Source of the DNA: Phycomyces nitens
Lineage: Eukaryota; Mucoromycota; Mucoromycetes; Mucorales; Phycomycetaceae
Direction: 5' to 3'
Length of the DNA stretch: 64,000 nt
Assembly (NCBI GenBank): GCA_022702545.1
Contig: JAHRBC010000004.1
Span: forward strand, 2,852,001-2,916,000
The position numbers and the translations under genes are program-made. Shown here in pieces: positions 1 through 12,076 of this stretch. The notes below the pieces were generated by a model. That model did no database searches. It saw nothing but the letters and a program-made list of their open reading frames with translations, and was not told the origin of the DNA. Within the stretch, counting starts at the first letter, position 1; the number at the start of each line of letters is the position of its first letter.

Positions 1-3000
1 TGTCAAACACAATCAACCCGGATCTTCATTCCTAATTATTGGATTTTCAAGATGCATCAGGTATCGGGTTATTATTTTTCAATCCAACTGTTTTCTGTAT
101 AACCATCATGGCCCTAAATATACCATAAATATTTTTCTTTGTATTCTTATTAGCAAACTCTTCTTTTTTATTAATTTAATTTAGATTATAATTTATTCAA
201 TTCATATTTTCTTTTTTTCTTTTTTTTAAAAAAACAAACAAACATAAATCTATTACCAACAAACTAATCAAATATATGTTGCTCTTCTTCTTCTTTATAA
301 TCTGGTCTAGATCGACCTTTCTTGGAATTACAATCCAACCAATTGGCTCATTTGCTCCTTGGAAAGTATAAGAGACACAAAGAGGTTGTGGTAGCCATGG
401 AAACGATGTCTATCCAGATAACAAAGAAGCCATGTTGCCTAGATACATAAAGAAATATCTAAAGATTTCCCTTAAAAATCGATTTGATCCACATCGTTTC
501 TGATTCGCATTTGATAGATTGTCAATTTGTAAAGCATCCGATATTTTTCGACAGCAAAGTCCTCTCTGGTACACAAGAGCGTATTGCAGACTAGCAGGAA
601 TGTATAGTAGCCAAGACAGACTATCGAGTATTATTTTTTTATTTTATTTTGCAAATGAGCTTTATGCCATGCTATATTCTTGGATCTTTATCGGCTCTAC
701 CATCAATTAGTTATATATATAAAGAAACCCTTGGAGATGTAGCCTAGACAACTGATCTCTACAGAAAGTGTTGCCTTTTTGGTATCAATATATCAATGAC
801 AAACTCACCCCAGCCATAAAAACATGCCATGCAAAACAAGTCCTGTCCTAGTAGATGGTATATCAATAGTCTGCCCACGTTTAGAAACCCAAAGCTCTCG
901 ACCCTTTTTTAGTCACCTATAAACAAACATCTGGCCAAGAATATCCCAAGAAAACTTGGAAACATCATTTATAGACACTTGATTGTTTGGCTGGGCATGT
1001 AAAATATCATGAGCCCATCAGAGACATTGGAATGCGCAGAATGCTGACTATGTAAGTCTCCTGGGTGTACCTAATTACTGGTTTCTAGGCTTCTGGTCTG
1101 TGCCCTAGTCACCAAAACTGAGATCTCAAAATATTCAAGGGACTCTGGAGCCCTATACCATAACAAAGGGTATATTGCAGTAGATTATCATGGCTTTTTA
1201 AGGAAAACTCCTTTTTATACCCAAGCTATATATGTATATATAAATATATATATAAGTTTCACAGCTTCTGCTCAGGTGCGAAAACCACCAATACTTGTAG
1301 CCCATGACTGATACTACTGATAACACTACTGATTATTCTCTTTATCATCTCTGGAGCCGTGACATGGCAACTATCCAGACTCTAGCCACATTGGCTTTGA
1401 CCTCTACAATAATAGAAGGCCAGAAATATTCTACCCACATACGCGCCTTTAGACTACCCCAAAACAATAAACTCCCAACAGTAGCAGTAATAATAACAAT
1501 AACAATAATAATAGGCTTGTAGTAATACAAGAAGAAGAAAAATATTTGAGCAATAACAAGAATGTATTTTATATTAAAGCACTCTATGCCCATGAACTCT
1601 TTTTGTTTTTGTTTTTGGCCATCAGGATCTATACCTCTTTGGATCTTGAGCTTGTTTTGATTATCAAAAGGATTGTATATTTTGAGCTCAAAACTCATTG
1701 TTTTGGGGTGTTCACAATAGTGCTTGAGCGCAAGGGTTTGTACCCCTAACCATAAGAAGATGAACACAAACATAATCTATCCGTGTAACTATAAGGACAA
1801 AAGGACACCTGAAGAAGAAGAAAAAGACAAATACATATGGCATCTTTGGTTGTCAATTTATTCCGTTTTTAACAGGTATTTCGCTTTTTTATTTGCAAAA
1901 GAGGTTCAACAATTAATTGATTAAAAAAAGGGGGTTGCCTCAAAAGTTAATCATTTGATTGCACAAAACAAGATGCTTGATACCAAGAGTATTTCTGAAT
2001 AGATTTGTAAATATGGATCGATTCTGTTTGAACTATTGCCAACACTAGGACCATTCCAAACATTCTAGGCCATCTATCTTCATTTCCTCGCCTTGTATTA
2101 TTGGTTGCAAAGGACTCAGACGCCAGATGAACTACTTGGCTCTAAAAAAAAACAGAAAGGCAATCGAATATATCTCTTTGTTTTATTCAGTTTGAGTACA
2201 AGATATAAAAAAAATGTTCAAAACATGGTGTGATAAAATGAAAAAGACGTTTCACTGGTGTAAGATTGCTTGTTTTAGACTTTGCTTTGTGTGGGCTATT
2301 GTATTGTTGCTATTATAGGACCGTGTGCTAGCCACAAAATAAGTTTATTGACACAGACTCTTGAATAGAAATGCGTATTTATGACTAATGCTCAATGAGA
2401 GAATTCTCGCTTGAGAAAGGCATCTTGACTTTGGGGAATATTAACCCGTGCAAGTTTGTCCCACATGTCTATTGATGTATTTTCCCACGCACTGTCAATC
2501 TATTCAGCAGCCTATAGATTTGGCTTGTCTCCTGATAACAGTATATATATGTATATTGGGAAACAATTGAATTTGTATGAATCAATCTCAATTGTAAGCA
2601 TTGGGAAGGATTGCAAACATTTTATGATTGAAAAAGTTCAAAATATTTTTAGTATACATTGTGTGTGTGTGTATAATAGTATTTGTATATGAGCAGGATC
2701 TAGTGATCGTTTGCAAAGTCTAGATTCCTACGCTATATGTCGTGCAGAGGGCGTAGTCGCTACCTCTCTTTTGTTTCTTTATGCTCACTAATACGCAGGC
2801 CATAAACAGCTCAAAGTCCACTTTGACTCTTTGAGAATATTCAAAAAATACCAAAGATTTCCAAACTATCTTTTTAGTGTGATTGTACCTGATGGCATAT
2901 TGGAATGGCTGATAAATAGCATGGCTTTAATACTTTTATACGCACATAATTACAGGGCCACCAGGTTAATAAAGGTAGTATTGCACAGGAGTACTGAGCC

Positions 3001-3592
3001 TGTACAATGATTAAACGCTCTGTGTTGCATGTAATCTTGGCAGATTCAGTAAACTTAAATGCCCACCAAAATAATAATAATAGAAAGTGATCAATGCTGC
3101 CTTGCCACAACAATGACTAATGCAGATCATGTAAGATGCCTGCAGTAAAAGTAGTATGTATGTGGTTAAGGTAAGATTGGATATGGTTTGGCCAACCTGT
3201 TCTAGAGAAACAGACTCTTGATGAATACAAAGATATATATATATAATATGGCGTACAGGATGTTTAATATTAGTATTATTTTTATTGATAGCATAAAAAC
3301 AATAGCTTATAAGTTTCATATGATAAATAGAGAGTCTTGCATGGGGTTGCAATGATCTTACAAAATAAAATTTGCTGTACCTTGTTACAGTACATAACCC
3401 AATCTGTTAGGCACTGTTTAAATCCTAAATATCTCGTCAAATCACAAAGTATGTGCATTTAGAACAGAAGAAATGTTTAAAAAAAAAGTAAGAGAGAATG
3501 TTTATGTATGACTGATTGGCATAATGATTTACAGAACCCTACTGAAGGATTATTTAAAGAGAAAGGCTGTTTACAAAAGAAAGTGGAAAGGG
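1..3592. other. AT-rich region with no recognisable gene
   Basis: The stretch has only short open frames on either strand. The longest, about 140 codons on the minus strand near 1345-1773, is rich in Ile/Phe/Lys runs that mirror local A/T-rich sequence and has no domain I recognise. There are short TA tracts near 1230-1255 and 3233-3247. I see no splice-linked coding series, tRNA or transposon ends. Confidence 0.5.
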
Positions 3593-4655
3593 CTATGATT
3601 GGTACCATTCTTGCATAGGTTGCTGGCAGTAGTGCTTGGATTGTTGGAGTTGAAGATAGTGGTCGATTTGATATTGTTTTTTCTGGCTGGGCTGGGAAGG
3701 CTGATTACTTTCGACAGGTTGATAGTTTGAATTGGCTGTGTACTCGGTCGAATTAAAGGATGTCTGTGCTGGTGGCTGCATAGGTATGCTGTATGAATAT
3801 GTCTGTAAATATTCGTCATTGTTCTGGTAGACAAAATTTTCATAAAAAGGACGGAGCAGGGTTGATGAATTGGGTGTTGTAGGGAAGTTGGAAGGAGGGT
3901 ATCCGGTTTTGCAGACTGGAGACTGGCCAGAATATATCTCGCTTCTGTCGCTGATCGATGGTGTGAATATGCTGGTGTTCATTGGGTCGAAGCCGATACT
4001 GTTTCGAGCAGAATATCCTGTGCGTGGGCTAGGTGTCTTTGGAGCGCATGTGCCTGGACTGTGGCCACCATTTCTCCGGATGATACAAAACGGACACTGG
4101 CGGACAAAGCGTGCTACGAGCTCCTTTGGAATCCAAGAGTATTGTTTTCTCACCTAGACAGGTCGAGTTATTATTTTGCTAATTACATCATCTGATAATT
4201 TCAATTCTTACCAGTGCTGAAGTCTTGTCTCGGCCACCATGGTGTGCATCCTGATGAGCCTTGACAAGTATACTGTAAATGTTTTCTTTGATTGCAACCG
4301 GCTTGTTGTCGTGACAGACAATGTCCGATGTCCCCTTTTTGACAGTAAACATCTTCTTGACCCAAAATCGAAACTGGGCTGTCGATATTGATGTGTTTCG
4401 AGGATCTTTAAGGACTTGCTGGATAAGAAAATACCGGTTTTCATCTACCAAGGCCTTGTCTCTCTTCTTGGGACTCAGGTTGTTCAGATAATCGTCAATA
4501 ATTGTAAGAAACTCTGCCAAGGTTGGTAATTGATTCTCATTATCCACAAATTCGTTGAGGCATGGGATTTGTTGAGAGTGAATGCTCCTTTCGTCATAAG
4601 GGTAATCAGTATAAGAATAATAGTTTTGTGGAAAGGTAGTAGGCAGGCACTTCAT
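3593..4655 (-). CDS. Integrase-type HHCC zinc-finger protein, probably domesticated
   Basis: Two exons, 4655-4212 and 4153-3593, joined across a 58-bp GT-AG intron, give about 334 residues. Residues roughly 130-175 carry the integrase zinc-binding pattern: HQDAH followed by HGGRDKT, then CPFC about 35 residues later, so two His and two Cys. In retroelements this domain sits before the integrase catalytic core. Here no integrase core, reverse transcriptase or long terminal repeat follows. The N-terminal part looks folded (acidic and aromatic), and the C-terminal 150 residues are a Ser/Pro/Gln/Tyr-rich low-complexity tail. The start is the Met beginning MKCLPTT; an earlier in-frame Met would add 28 hydrophobic residues and seems less likely. 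Stand-alone fungal proteins with this finger are known to me as a family. A DNA- or RNA-binding regulatory role is inference. Isolated gene, no obvious partner. Confidence 0.7.
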
Positions 4656-6063
4656 GATTGATTCCGAAAGACTAAAGGTGTTGTGTAGAAAGCAAAAAGG
4701 TAAAAGAATGAAAGCTTTGATCGATGTTTTGGGCTTCAATTAATAGCAAAAAAAAATTGAACGCGCTGGGTATGCATGAGGGTTTTCCTGCGGTAAAGTA
4801 CAAGGAATGAGTCTTTCGCAGCTTTGGAAGCATCATTATAATTATCTTTCTATATATTATTTTAGTGCAGATGCAGAGGCTCAACTAGAGATTCTGCACA
4901 GAGCATATAATAGTTCCAAGCCTAATTCAAACAGTTTATACAGCTATTAAAATCATACGTACAAATTAGAATATTACTACAAATACAAATAGAGGAGCTT
5001 ATTATTACGAAATCAACATTTTCTCCCTCATTCTCTTTGGTCCCAGTCCAATCACATCGACAGTATAATTGACCTCATTTTAACAGGGCAGAACATGGGT
5101 TGAGGATGGAGTGGTTCTTTGAGATTTATCATAATTCTGACTAGGAAAGCATAAGAAATAAATAAATAAATATTTATACATATATCTACAGTCAATTAGA
5201 TTGTCAGTATACTTGTCAACAATACATTATAGAGATCGAGATCATGGGAAGCTAAAAAGGTCCATCGAATCCTGTTGACTGTATGTATTTAAACCTATTT
5301 GTTTTCTATATGCTCTTGTACATCTTCATGGTCAAGGTCATGTGTTTAGGTACCGTATGGTCTATCATAATATAGCTAAAGAAGTAAAATAAAAGGCGCA
5401 CAGATGTATGAAATATCAATACAGTCCACCTTGCCTTACTTATTCAAAACACATGCTTCTGGTTTTGAAGCTACCAAGTCTATCCAAATAAAATAGGATT
5501 AAAAAATACCTATTATGGCCATCTTTCTGAAAACAAAGCAGGATTATATATGTATATATAAATATCTCTCTAATGAGTCTAAATTGCTATTATCATCATG
5601 TCGATTGGACCATCGAGCGAACAATTTCATACTTGTGATTCGAGTGGTATATTTGTTGAATAGAAATATATGTTTGTTGTAAACGGTTGCTAGCCATGGT
5701 AGATATACTTCTTTTTTTTGCTATAGAATCAAATATCTCTTGACCACCAAGGGTGGGATAATCGGTGAAGAATCTTTCCACGTGTATTATGCCAAGGTAA
5801 ACTGTTTCCCCACCAAAAAGGAACCATTCCATTCAATCAAGGAGTATAGACAAAGATGTACCTGCAGACAATTGATTCGATCAATTGAAAAAGAAGTAGT
5901 TGTTTTTTTTGGTTACTATAATGTGTAATTGGACTTTACAATTAAAAAAAGAAATGTAGCAGTTTTGCCTTGTTGCTCTTATTCGGCGATCGCTTGGACC
6001 ACCTACCCCTAACTCACCCCCTCTCTCTATCTATCTATGTTGTACTATTGTATTCTATTAAAC

Positions 6064-6098
<35 letters not shown>

Positions 6099-7017
6099 GA
6101 AGGAAGGTGACTCTAACCAAGAATGACACCTCTTTTGATGAACAAGCAGGAGTACGGTTTGTTGGTGCGGTGTGTTTATAACAGCACTAGACTGACAGCA
6201 TCTTACTAAAGCAGGCAGTCTGGCCAGGTGAGTGGGTTATCTATTTGGTACTATTGGGATCCAGGTGGCTTCCTACTTTTTTATCATTAAAATTAAAAAA
6301 AGGGAGATAGGATGTTGCGTAGTAGAGGATTATTCTTGATAGTTTTATCTATTGATTCTCTTGGTGCTAGACGCAAGGACACATATCCAGGAATTTCAAA
6401 CAAGACCATCTTTCGAGACCCACTTGATCCACAGCAACCCAAATACTCAACCCTCAAGCAGATCTCGCTCTCTCTCTCTTTACTCTTCACAACACCCCCT
6501 TTGTTTGGGATTTGCCTTTGACAATATAGCCATAATTTAGCCTGCCCTGCTCTTATCGGTCCAGCTTTCGAAAACAAGGGAAAAAAAAGGTCCCCAAACA
6601 TATATAATAATAATAACACTAATACTAATAATAATCGAAGATTTAATTATAATTATATAATCTTGAACCCTTCTTTCCCCCCGTTCAAAGGAGAACCCCG
6701 CCCTATAGAAGATTCACATGTTAAATTATGAAATTCGTCTATCAATATATTTTGTAAAGATTATGAATATCCTACAAAAAGTACAAATAAATTTATAGAT
6801 AACCAAACAAAATATAAATTAAAATATAATATAATATAATATAATAATATTTCTCCAGAGAAAATAATAATAATAATAATAGGCTAGCCAGTGTAAAGAG
6901 GATCGGAAAGGATAATCAAATTCAATTCCCCCCCAAGAAAATAAAGACACAGTCAAAGTTGGTGTCCAAGGCAATTGGATTGCCTTTTTATTATTTTTAT
7001 TTTTATTTGTTTTCTAA
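4656..7017. other. Intergenic region with microsatellite and no supported gene
   Basis: About 2.4 kb upstream of the FAD synthetase gene. It holds an (AAT)n tract at 6062-6099, polypyrimidine stretches near 6010-6035 and 6460-6500, and short AT repeats near 6820-6850. Minus-strand open frames at 5596-5832 and 6293-6619 have no family I recognise and no convincing exon partners. I treat them as non-coding or unresolved. Confidence 0.5.
6062..6099. repeat. (AAT)n microsatellite
   Basis: About twelve consecutive AAT/ATA units visible directly in the sequence. It lies in the spacer about 0.9 kb upstream of the FAD synthetase gene. Confidence 0.9.
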
Positions 7018-8002
7018 ATGACAGCTCATTATTCATTCCAAACCACAAAGCTCGACAATGATGGATGTACAGCTCGACAAGTAGACCCTGTCCTGGAAAC
7101 AAAAGAAAAGTATGACTTTGGCTACATTGAACGTACGGTTTACGAATTCGCCGACTCTGACGATGCCCTGGCACCTCAGGTGAAGGAGGCATTGAGCGTC
7201 ATTGAACAGGCCTACGACAATTACGGGTAAAGAGAAACATAAAGGTATCAAAACCATAATCTTATTCATTGTTGAAGTCTAGAAACAACTGCTCTTTCTT
7301 TTAATGGAGGCAAGGATTGCACTGTATTACTTCATCTCGTTGTCGCAGTTCTATCTCGCTTACACAAGGACAGACAGCACCTGAGGACAGTATTCGTAAC
7401 ATGCGCAAACCCATTTCCTCATGTGGATGCCTTTGTAAATGTGTGCACTCGCCGATACCATCTTGATTGCATTACGATTCCAGGACCTATGCGTCATGCA
7501 CTCCAAGAGTTCCTGACCTGCTCGACTCCAAAACCAAAAGCAATCTTTGTGGGCATTCGACGCAACGATCCATATGCAGGTACTTAAAGAGACCACAAGA
7601 GAACAATCGAGTTCTGACAGGAATCGAATCCTAGAAACCTTGACTCATTTCGACAAGACGGACAAGGGCTGGCCAGATTTTATGCGTGTCCATCCAATTA
7701 TCGATTGGACCTACAAAGACATTTGGGATTTCTTGTTGAAGCTGCGGATACCATACTGTTCTCTTTATGATCAAGGGTGAGTGTAGAGCAAGTTGTTGGG
7801 AAGCCTACAAGGCGGATTGAAATCTGGAGATCTAATTTGGCTGATGGGGGGATCCTCAAGATACACTTCTTTAGGAAGTATGGAGAACACACACCCCAAC
7901 CCACAATTACGAAATGAATTGGGAAATGGATTCAAGCCAGCATTTAAGCTCCAGGACGAGGCATATGAGCGGTGTGGAAGAGTCGGCTCGTCTGTATCAT
8001 AG
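7018..8002 (+). CDS. FAD1: FAD synthetase (FMN adenylyltransferase)
   Basis: Transfers AMP from ATP to FMN to make FAD, in the cytosol in yeast Fad1. Four exons fit: 7018-7226, 7278-7579, 7635-7776, 7861-8002, giving 264 residues against about 300 in yeast. Family signatures: [12 protein letters not shown] (the PP-loop-like PAPS-reductase fold motif) at the start of exon 2; [10 protein letters not shown] at its end; [10 protein letters not shown] in exon 3; and YDQGYTSLGS in exon 4, split across an intron. The first splice needs the upstream AG (exon 2 starts at 7278) so that the motif stays in frame as [13 protein letters not shown]. It begins at the ATG at 7018, preceded by an A/T-rich leader. 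The karyopherin gene follows on the same strand about 560 bp downstream, with no evident functional link. The protein lacks the N-terminal molybdopterin-binding domain of animal FAD synthase, as is normal for fungal Fad1. Confidence 0.93.
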
Positions 8003-8558
8003 ACAAGCATGCTGCCTTGTAGATATATATATATGCATATATATGTATATATATATCTGATTTTACCAGAGGATAAATGGGACCCAAACAGACTTGAAGA
8101 GTATCATTTATTTTCATATTATATAAAACTAGAGAGTTTATTATTGGCACTCGATAGTGCTTAGCCACACAACAACAACAGCAACAGCAACAATAATAGG
8201 TTTAATTACAAGATGTGAGCCACAAGAACCAATTGCTTTCTGGTGAATATGTAAATGGCCAAATATGGCAACCTTGTTCAGGAACATCTCCTTTATTGAC
8301 GGTTTAAAGCCAACCTTTACAATATCAGCCTAGTCTTTATGTTGACCATGACTTTTGTAGACTATTGAATCCTATGCAATGTCAAGGACTAGAGAAAACA
8401 AAGAATACATCTTTGAAGCCATTCATTTTAAGATAATACACACACATACTCATACAGGATGAAATAGCCCGTAAATGGACCTCTTTCATCCAGGGGGTCC
8501 GTGACGTTGATTTCAACCAGCGAAGAAGCTCATCCTAGATTCCCTTTGTCTTGCTGCA
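8003..8558. other. Intergenic spacer between FAD1 and the karyopherin gene
   Basis: Contains an AT dinucleotide run at 8020-8057 and a short CAACAA/CAGCAA run near 8168-8195. It presumably holds the FAD1 3' end and the karyopherin promoter. No gene seen. Confidence 0.5.
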
Positions 8559-11500
8559 ATGTCGATTGGATCAGTCGCACGAGTATTGGAAGCTCTTTCA
8601 TTACTGTACTCGGCCAACAATGCGCAATCAAGGCAGGATGCCAACAGTTGGCTAGAAAACTTTCAAAAGCAGGTAAGCAGACTAATGATTGATGTGATTG
8701 CCCTGATTTGCATGCTCATCTGCACACATAATTTCCAACAAGCCAGAAGCATGGATAGTTGCTGATTACCTTTTGCGATCTCAAGACACAAATATTGAAA
8801 CAAAGCATTTTGCCGCACAGACTTTCAGGCAAAAGGTCCGCTGTGTGTTTCTTTATTTGTTTTTGTTTTTGTTTTTTTTAGTTTTTTTTAGGTGGACCGA
8901 TGGCTAATGAACTTGTAGGTGACCTATGATCTGCGAGATCTAGATCATCTTGGCCAAATAGATCTCAGGGATTCACTTGTAGACTTGCTTTGGGTTTCAA
9001 TATCAGGGCCCAAAGTAATTACGATCCAGCTATGCCTGGCCGTGGCTGACCTGGCTATCCAGATTACCTCTTGGGAATATCCTGTGCAGGACATCATGCA
9101 GAAGTTTGGAAAGTCACCAGAGGCGTACATTGTATTACTTGAATTCCTAAAGGTCTTGCCAGAAGAACTGAGTGGCAATAGTAGATTACCGCTTTCGGTG
9201 AGTAGAGAAGCCTGGTCAAACAAAAAGGCAGTCAAGATTTATAAAGATAAGAGTAATAGGATATCGAGTTCCAGGAAAGAAGTGATGTCTTGGTAAAGCA
9301 GAATTCTAAGCAGGTCATAAAACTGCTGGCGTATATGGATCCAAGTGGTAAGCTCAGGAACCATTTGTACATATTTAACAGGGCCATTCAGTAGAAGGAA
9401 ATGTCGATTTACAAGACTGTATCTTGAGATGTCTTTGCAGCTGGCTCAGGACAGGAAATATGGATATAGAGTTTGTAAAAGCAAGTCCGTTGCTCGAGAT
9501 TGCATTTAGAGGACTTGCGAGTGAAGACCTGGTTGAAGTGTGCACAGACGTGGTGTGCGAGATTATTCATGAGACCAAGGAGTTGGTAAAGTCCAGATCT
9601 CTGATCAAAGCAATACAGCCCTATTTTGCAACGATCCTTGAATACCTAAAAGATGCAAAGGCCGAAGCCAATACAGAAAAGGTCCGTGGATTCTGCCGAA
9701 TATTTATCGAGGCAGGGGAAGCATATGTACCATTGGTGGTCAAGTATCCAGACCATTTTTGCACAATTCTTGATGGTGTAGCAGAGTGCACAGCATACGA
9801 CGACCTTGATATTGTACAAATGACATTCAAGTTCTGGTGTGAATTGACATGTACCTTGATATCATCTCGAGAGCACAGCGACATTTCAGTATTCAATTGC
9901 TACTACGATGCCCTTGTCGATACACTCATCAATCACCTACATTATCCACCCACCATGGCAAGCTGGACTGCCAAGGAACGAGACGATTTTAGAGAGTTTA
10001 GACACAAGATGGGCGACACACTCAAAGACTGTTGCAGGATCCTGAGTCCCCAGAGATGTTTAAGCAAGCCTCTTGGCCAACTAAAGATTCTAGTAGCACA
10101 ACAGGCGAGCTGGCAGCAGATTGAAGCTCCAATATTCTCTCTACGGGCCATGGGCTCAGAAGTACCAGCAAATGAAGATCAGGTCATGCCACATATTATG
10201 GAACTCCTGTCAAAGATCCCAGATCATCCAAAGACACGCTACGCAGCGACTCTAGTCATCTCTCGCTATTCATTCTGGACTCGTCTTCACCCAGAATACA
10301 TCACTTACCAACTCAACTTCATTTCGGCTGGTTTCCGAAATAATGAAGTTGTGGGTGCCAGTGCACTTGCACTCAAGAATCTCTGTAGGGATTGCAGTGA
10401 GGTATTATCATTTTTTCTGTTAATTCCATGAAAAATAATGATATTATAACCAAATAGCTTCTGGTGGACTATGTGTCACAGCTCCATCTATTCTATCTCG
10501 ACATTGGCCAGTCAGTATCCCTTGACGATGCGTTTGAAGTGACAAAGGCAGTGGCACATGTAATGGCTGCCCTACCAACATCCAAAGTGTATGGGACGCT
10601 TCAGCTGTTCTGTTTGCCTTTGGCCCAAGACTTGCATGCTATTGTTTCCAAGGATAATGCTGGCCTGTGCCACAAGGAGATCATCAAGGCAGGAGGTAGA
10701 GGTCTAAAGCGTAGTTTGAGACCGTGCTGATGTGGGTATATTTATATTTAATTTATCGTAGATCTCCTGTCGCAAATAGGAATATACTTTGATATCGTCC
10801 GCCTCCAGATTCCCAACAATCTACCCCACCCTTGTATTGGATTCCTAGGAGACATATGGCCAGTATTTGATTTGTGCTTCTGGAGCCTGGGAACCGTAAA
10901 ATCCCTTGCGGATAGTCTGTGTAGAGTGTTTGAACATGCTATTAGGTCTTACAAATTGCATTTCTGCCCATTTCTCCCTCAGCTAATGGAACGCATTGTG
11001 CATGTGTTTGAGAAGAGTGGCCTGAGTATCTACCTTTGGATAGCCACCCTGATAGTGAAAGAATACACGGTTGAAGGCACCGATAGTGTTCCACCGTGCT
11101 TTGGGCTTGTCGAAAGACTAAGTTCGTCCCTCTTTACCAAACTCAATCAACGTACATTTGGAGATATGCCTGATGGTAAGCATTAGATGGCAGCAAAACC
11201 GAGGGTGTTGCATGATTTTGATTTCAAATTGACTTGTAGTTATCGAGCATTACTTTAGACTTGTAGCTGCCCTTTTGGACCGTGCACCAACTCCACTTGT
11301 CCAGAGTCATCTTCTTCCCTCTGTTTTCCAAGCAGGTCTGGCGGGACTCGCCTTGCAGGAATCAAATACTATCACAGCCGTCCTGATCTTCTATAGACGG
11401 TTACTCGGTATCACATTATCAGTGGACGAATTATCTCCTAACCAAGCCTCGCGTGTGCCATTTATTATTGGACTTAATGGACCACGCATCTTATGCCTGT

Positions 11501-11890
11501 TCAAGGCATCTGGAAACAGCTTCTTTGAGCTCTTATTTTGTGGCCTATTGAACTATTATCAATGGGATATTGTTCCTGATGTCGCATCTCTACTGCGATC
11601 GATTTCTCAGCTGCTGCCATTCGAGAGTATGGAATGGACCATCAGGGCAGTGACAGAACTCTCGGAACAATCTCTGTCCATTACAGAAAAACGGGATTTT
11701 TTGGGAAATTACGCAAAGTGGGTTATTTTTTCTCTTTGGTAATATCTTGGTAACTCATGATAATCTATATATGTTTTTTAATAATAATAGTGCTATTCAA
11801 GCCAAAAAATGGGCAGCTGTACGACGTATTGTGTCTGATTTTGTAATGGTCTACAGACGAAAGAATGTTCGCAGGGCAAGACAGTATTGA
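8559..11890 (+). CDS. MTR10: Nuclear import receptor, Mtr10 / transportin-3 (importin-beta family)
   Basis: Karyopherin that imports SR-type and other RNA-binding proteins into the nucleus in a Ran-dependent way (family knowledge from Mtr10 and TNPO3). Nine exons fit: 8559-8672, 8743-8835, 8919-9197, 9260-9347, 9392-10401, 10458-10695, 10762-11175, 11240-11717, 11791-11890, giving 937 residues against about 920 for TNPO3. The N-terminus (LEALSLLYSANNAQSR, then WLENFQ, then PEAWIVADYLL and KHFAAQTFRQK) is the importin-beta N-terminal pattern. LRDSLVDLLW and the helical HEAT-like body follow, and the C-terminus ends RRIVSDFVMVYRRKN. Intron 4 is only 44 bp and intron 2 has a weak GTCCGC donor, so those borders are the least sure. 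An SR-like protein gene (NKAP) lies in the same window, which is suggestive but not evidence of a link. Confidence 0.92.
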
Positions 11891-12076
11891 TTACTATAAC
11901 TACTATTGAAGATGCTCTATATTGAATAAGTTGTGGATTATACATTATGTATTTCCTCAAAGGAAAAAAAATAATTGATGGAAATGAGAGCTATTTCATA
12001 ACCAAGAAGGGAAATATTAATTACATGGAAGTTGGAAATAAATGAATAGAAGGAAAAACAAGATAGTGAAGGTTTT
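11891..12076. other. Convergent 3' spacer
   Basis: Only 186 bp separate the stop of the Mtr10-like gene and the stop of the FHA-RING gene on the other strand. Both 3' ends must lie here. The stretch is A/T-rich. Confidence 0.6.

Noticed and set aside
1345..1773. 142-codon minus-strand frame
   Set aside because: Composition is dominated by Ile/Phe/Lys/Gln runs from A/T-rich repeats, with no domain, no exon partners and no supported start.
5596..5832. 78-codon minus-strand frame with YLGIIHVERFFTDYPT
   Set aside because: Looks slightly protein-like, but no family, no exon partner, and the opposite strand is also open over part of it.
6293..6619. 108-codon minus-strand frame
   Set aside because: No family resemblance. 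Its counterpart on the plus strand is equally open, as expected for biased sequence.
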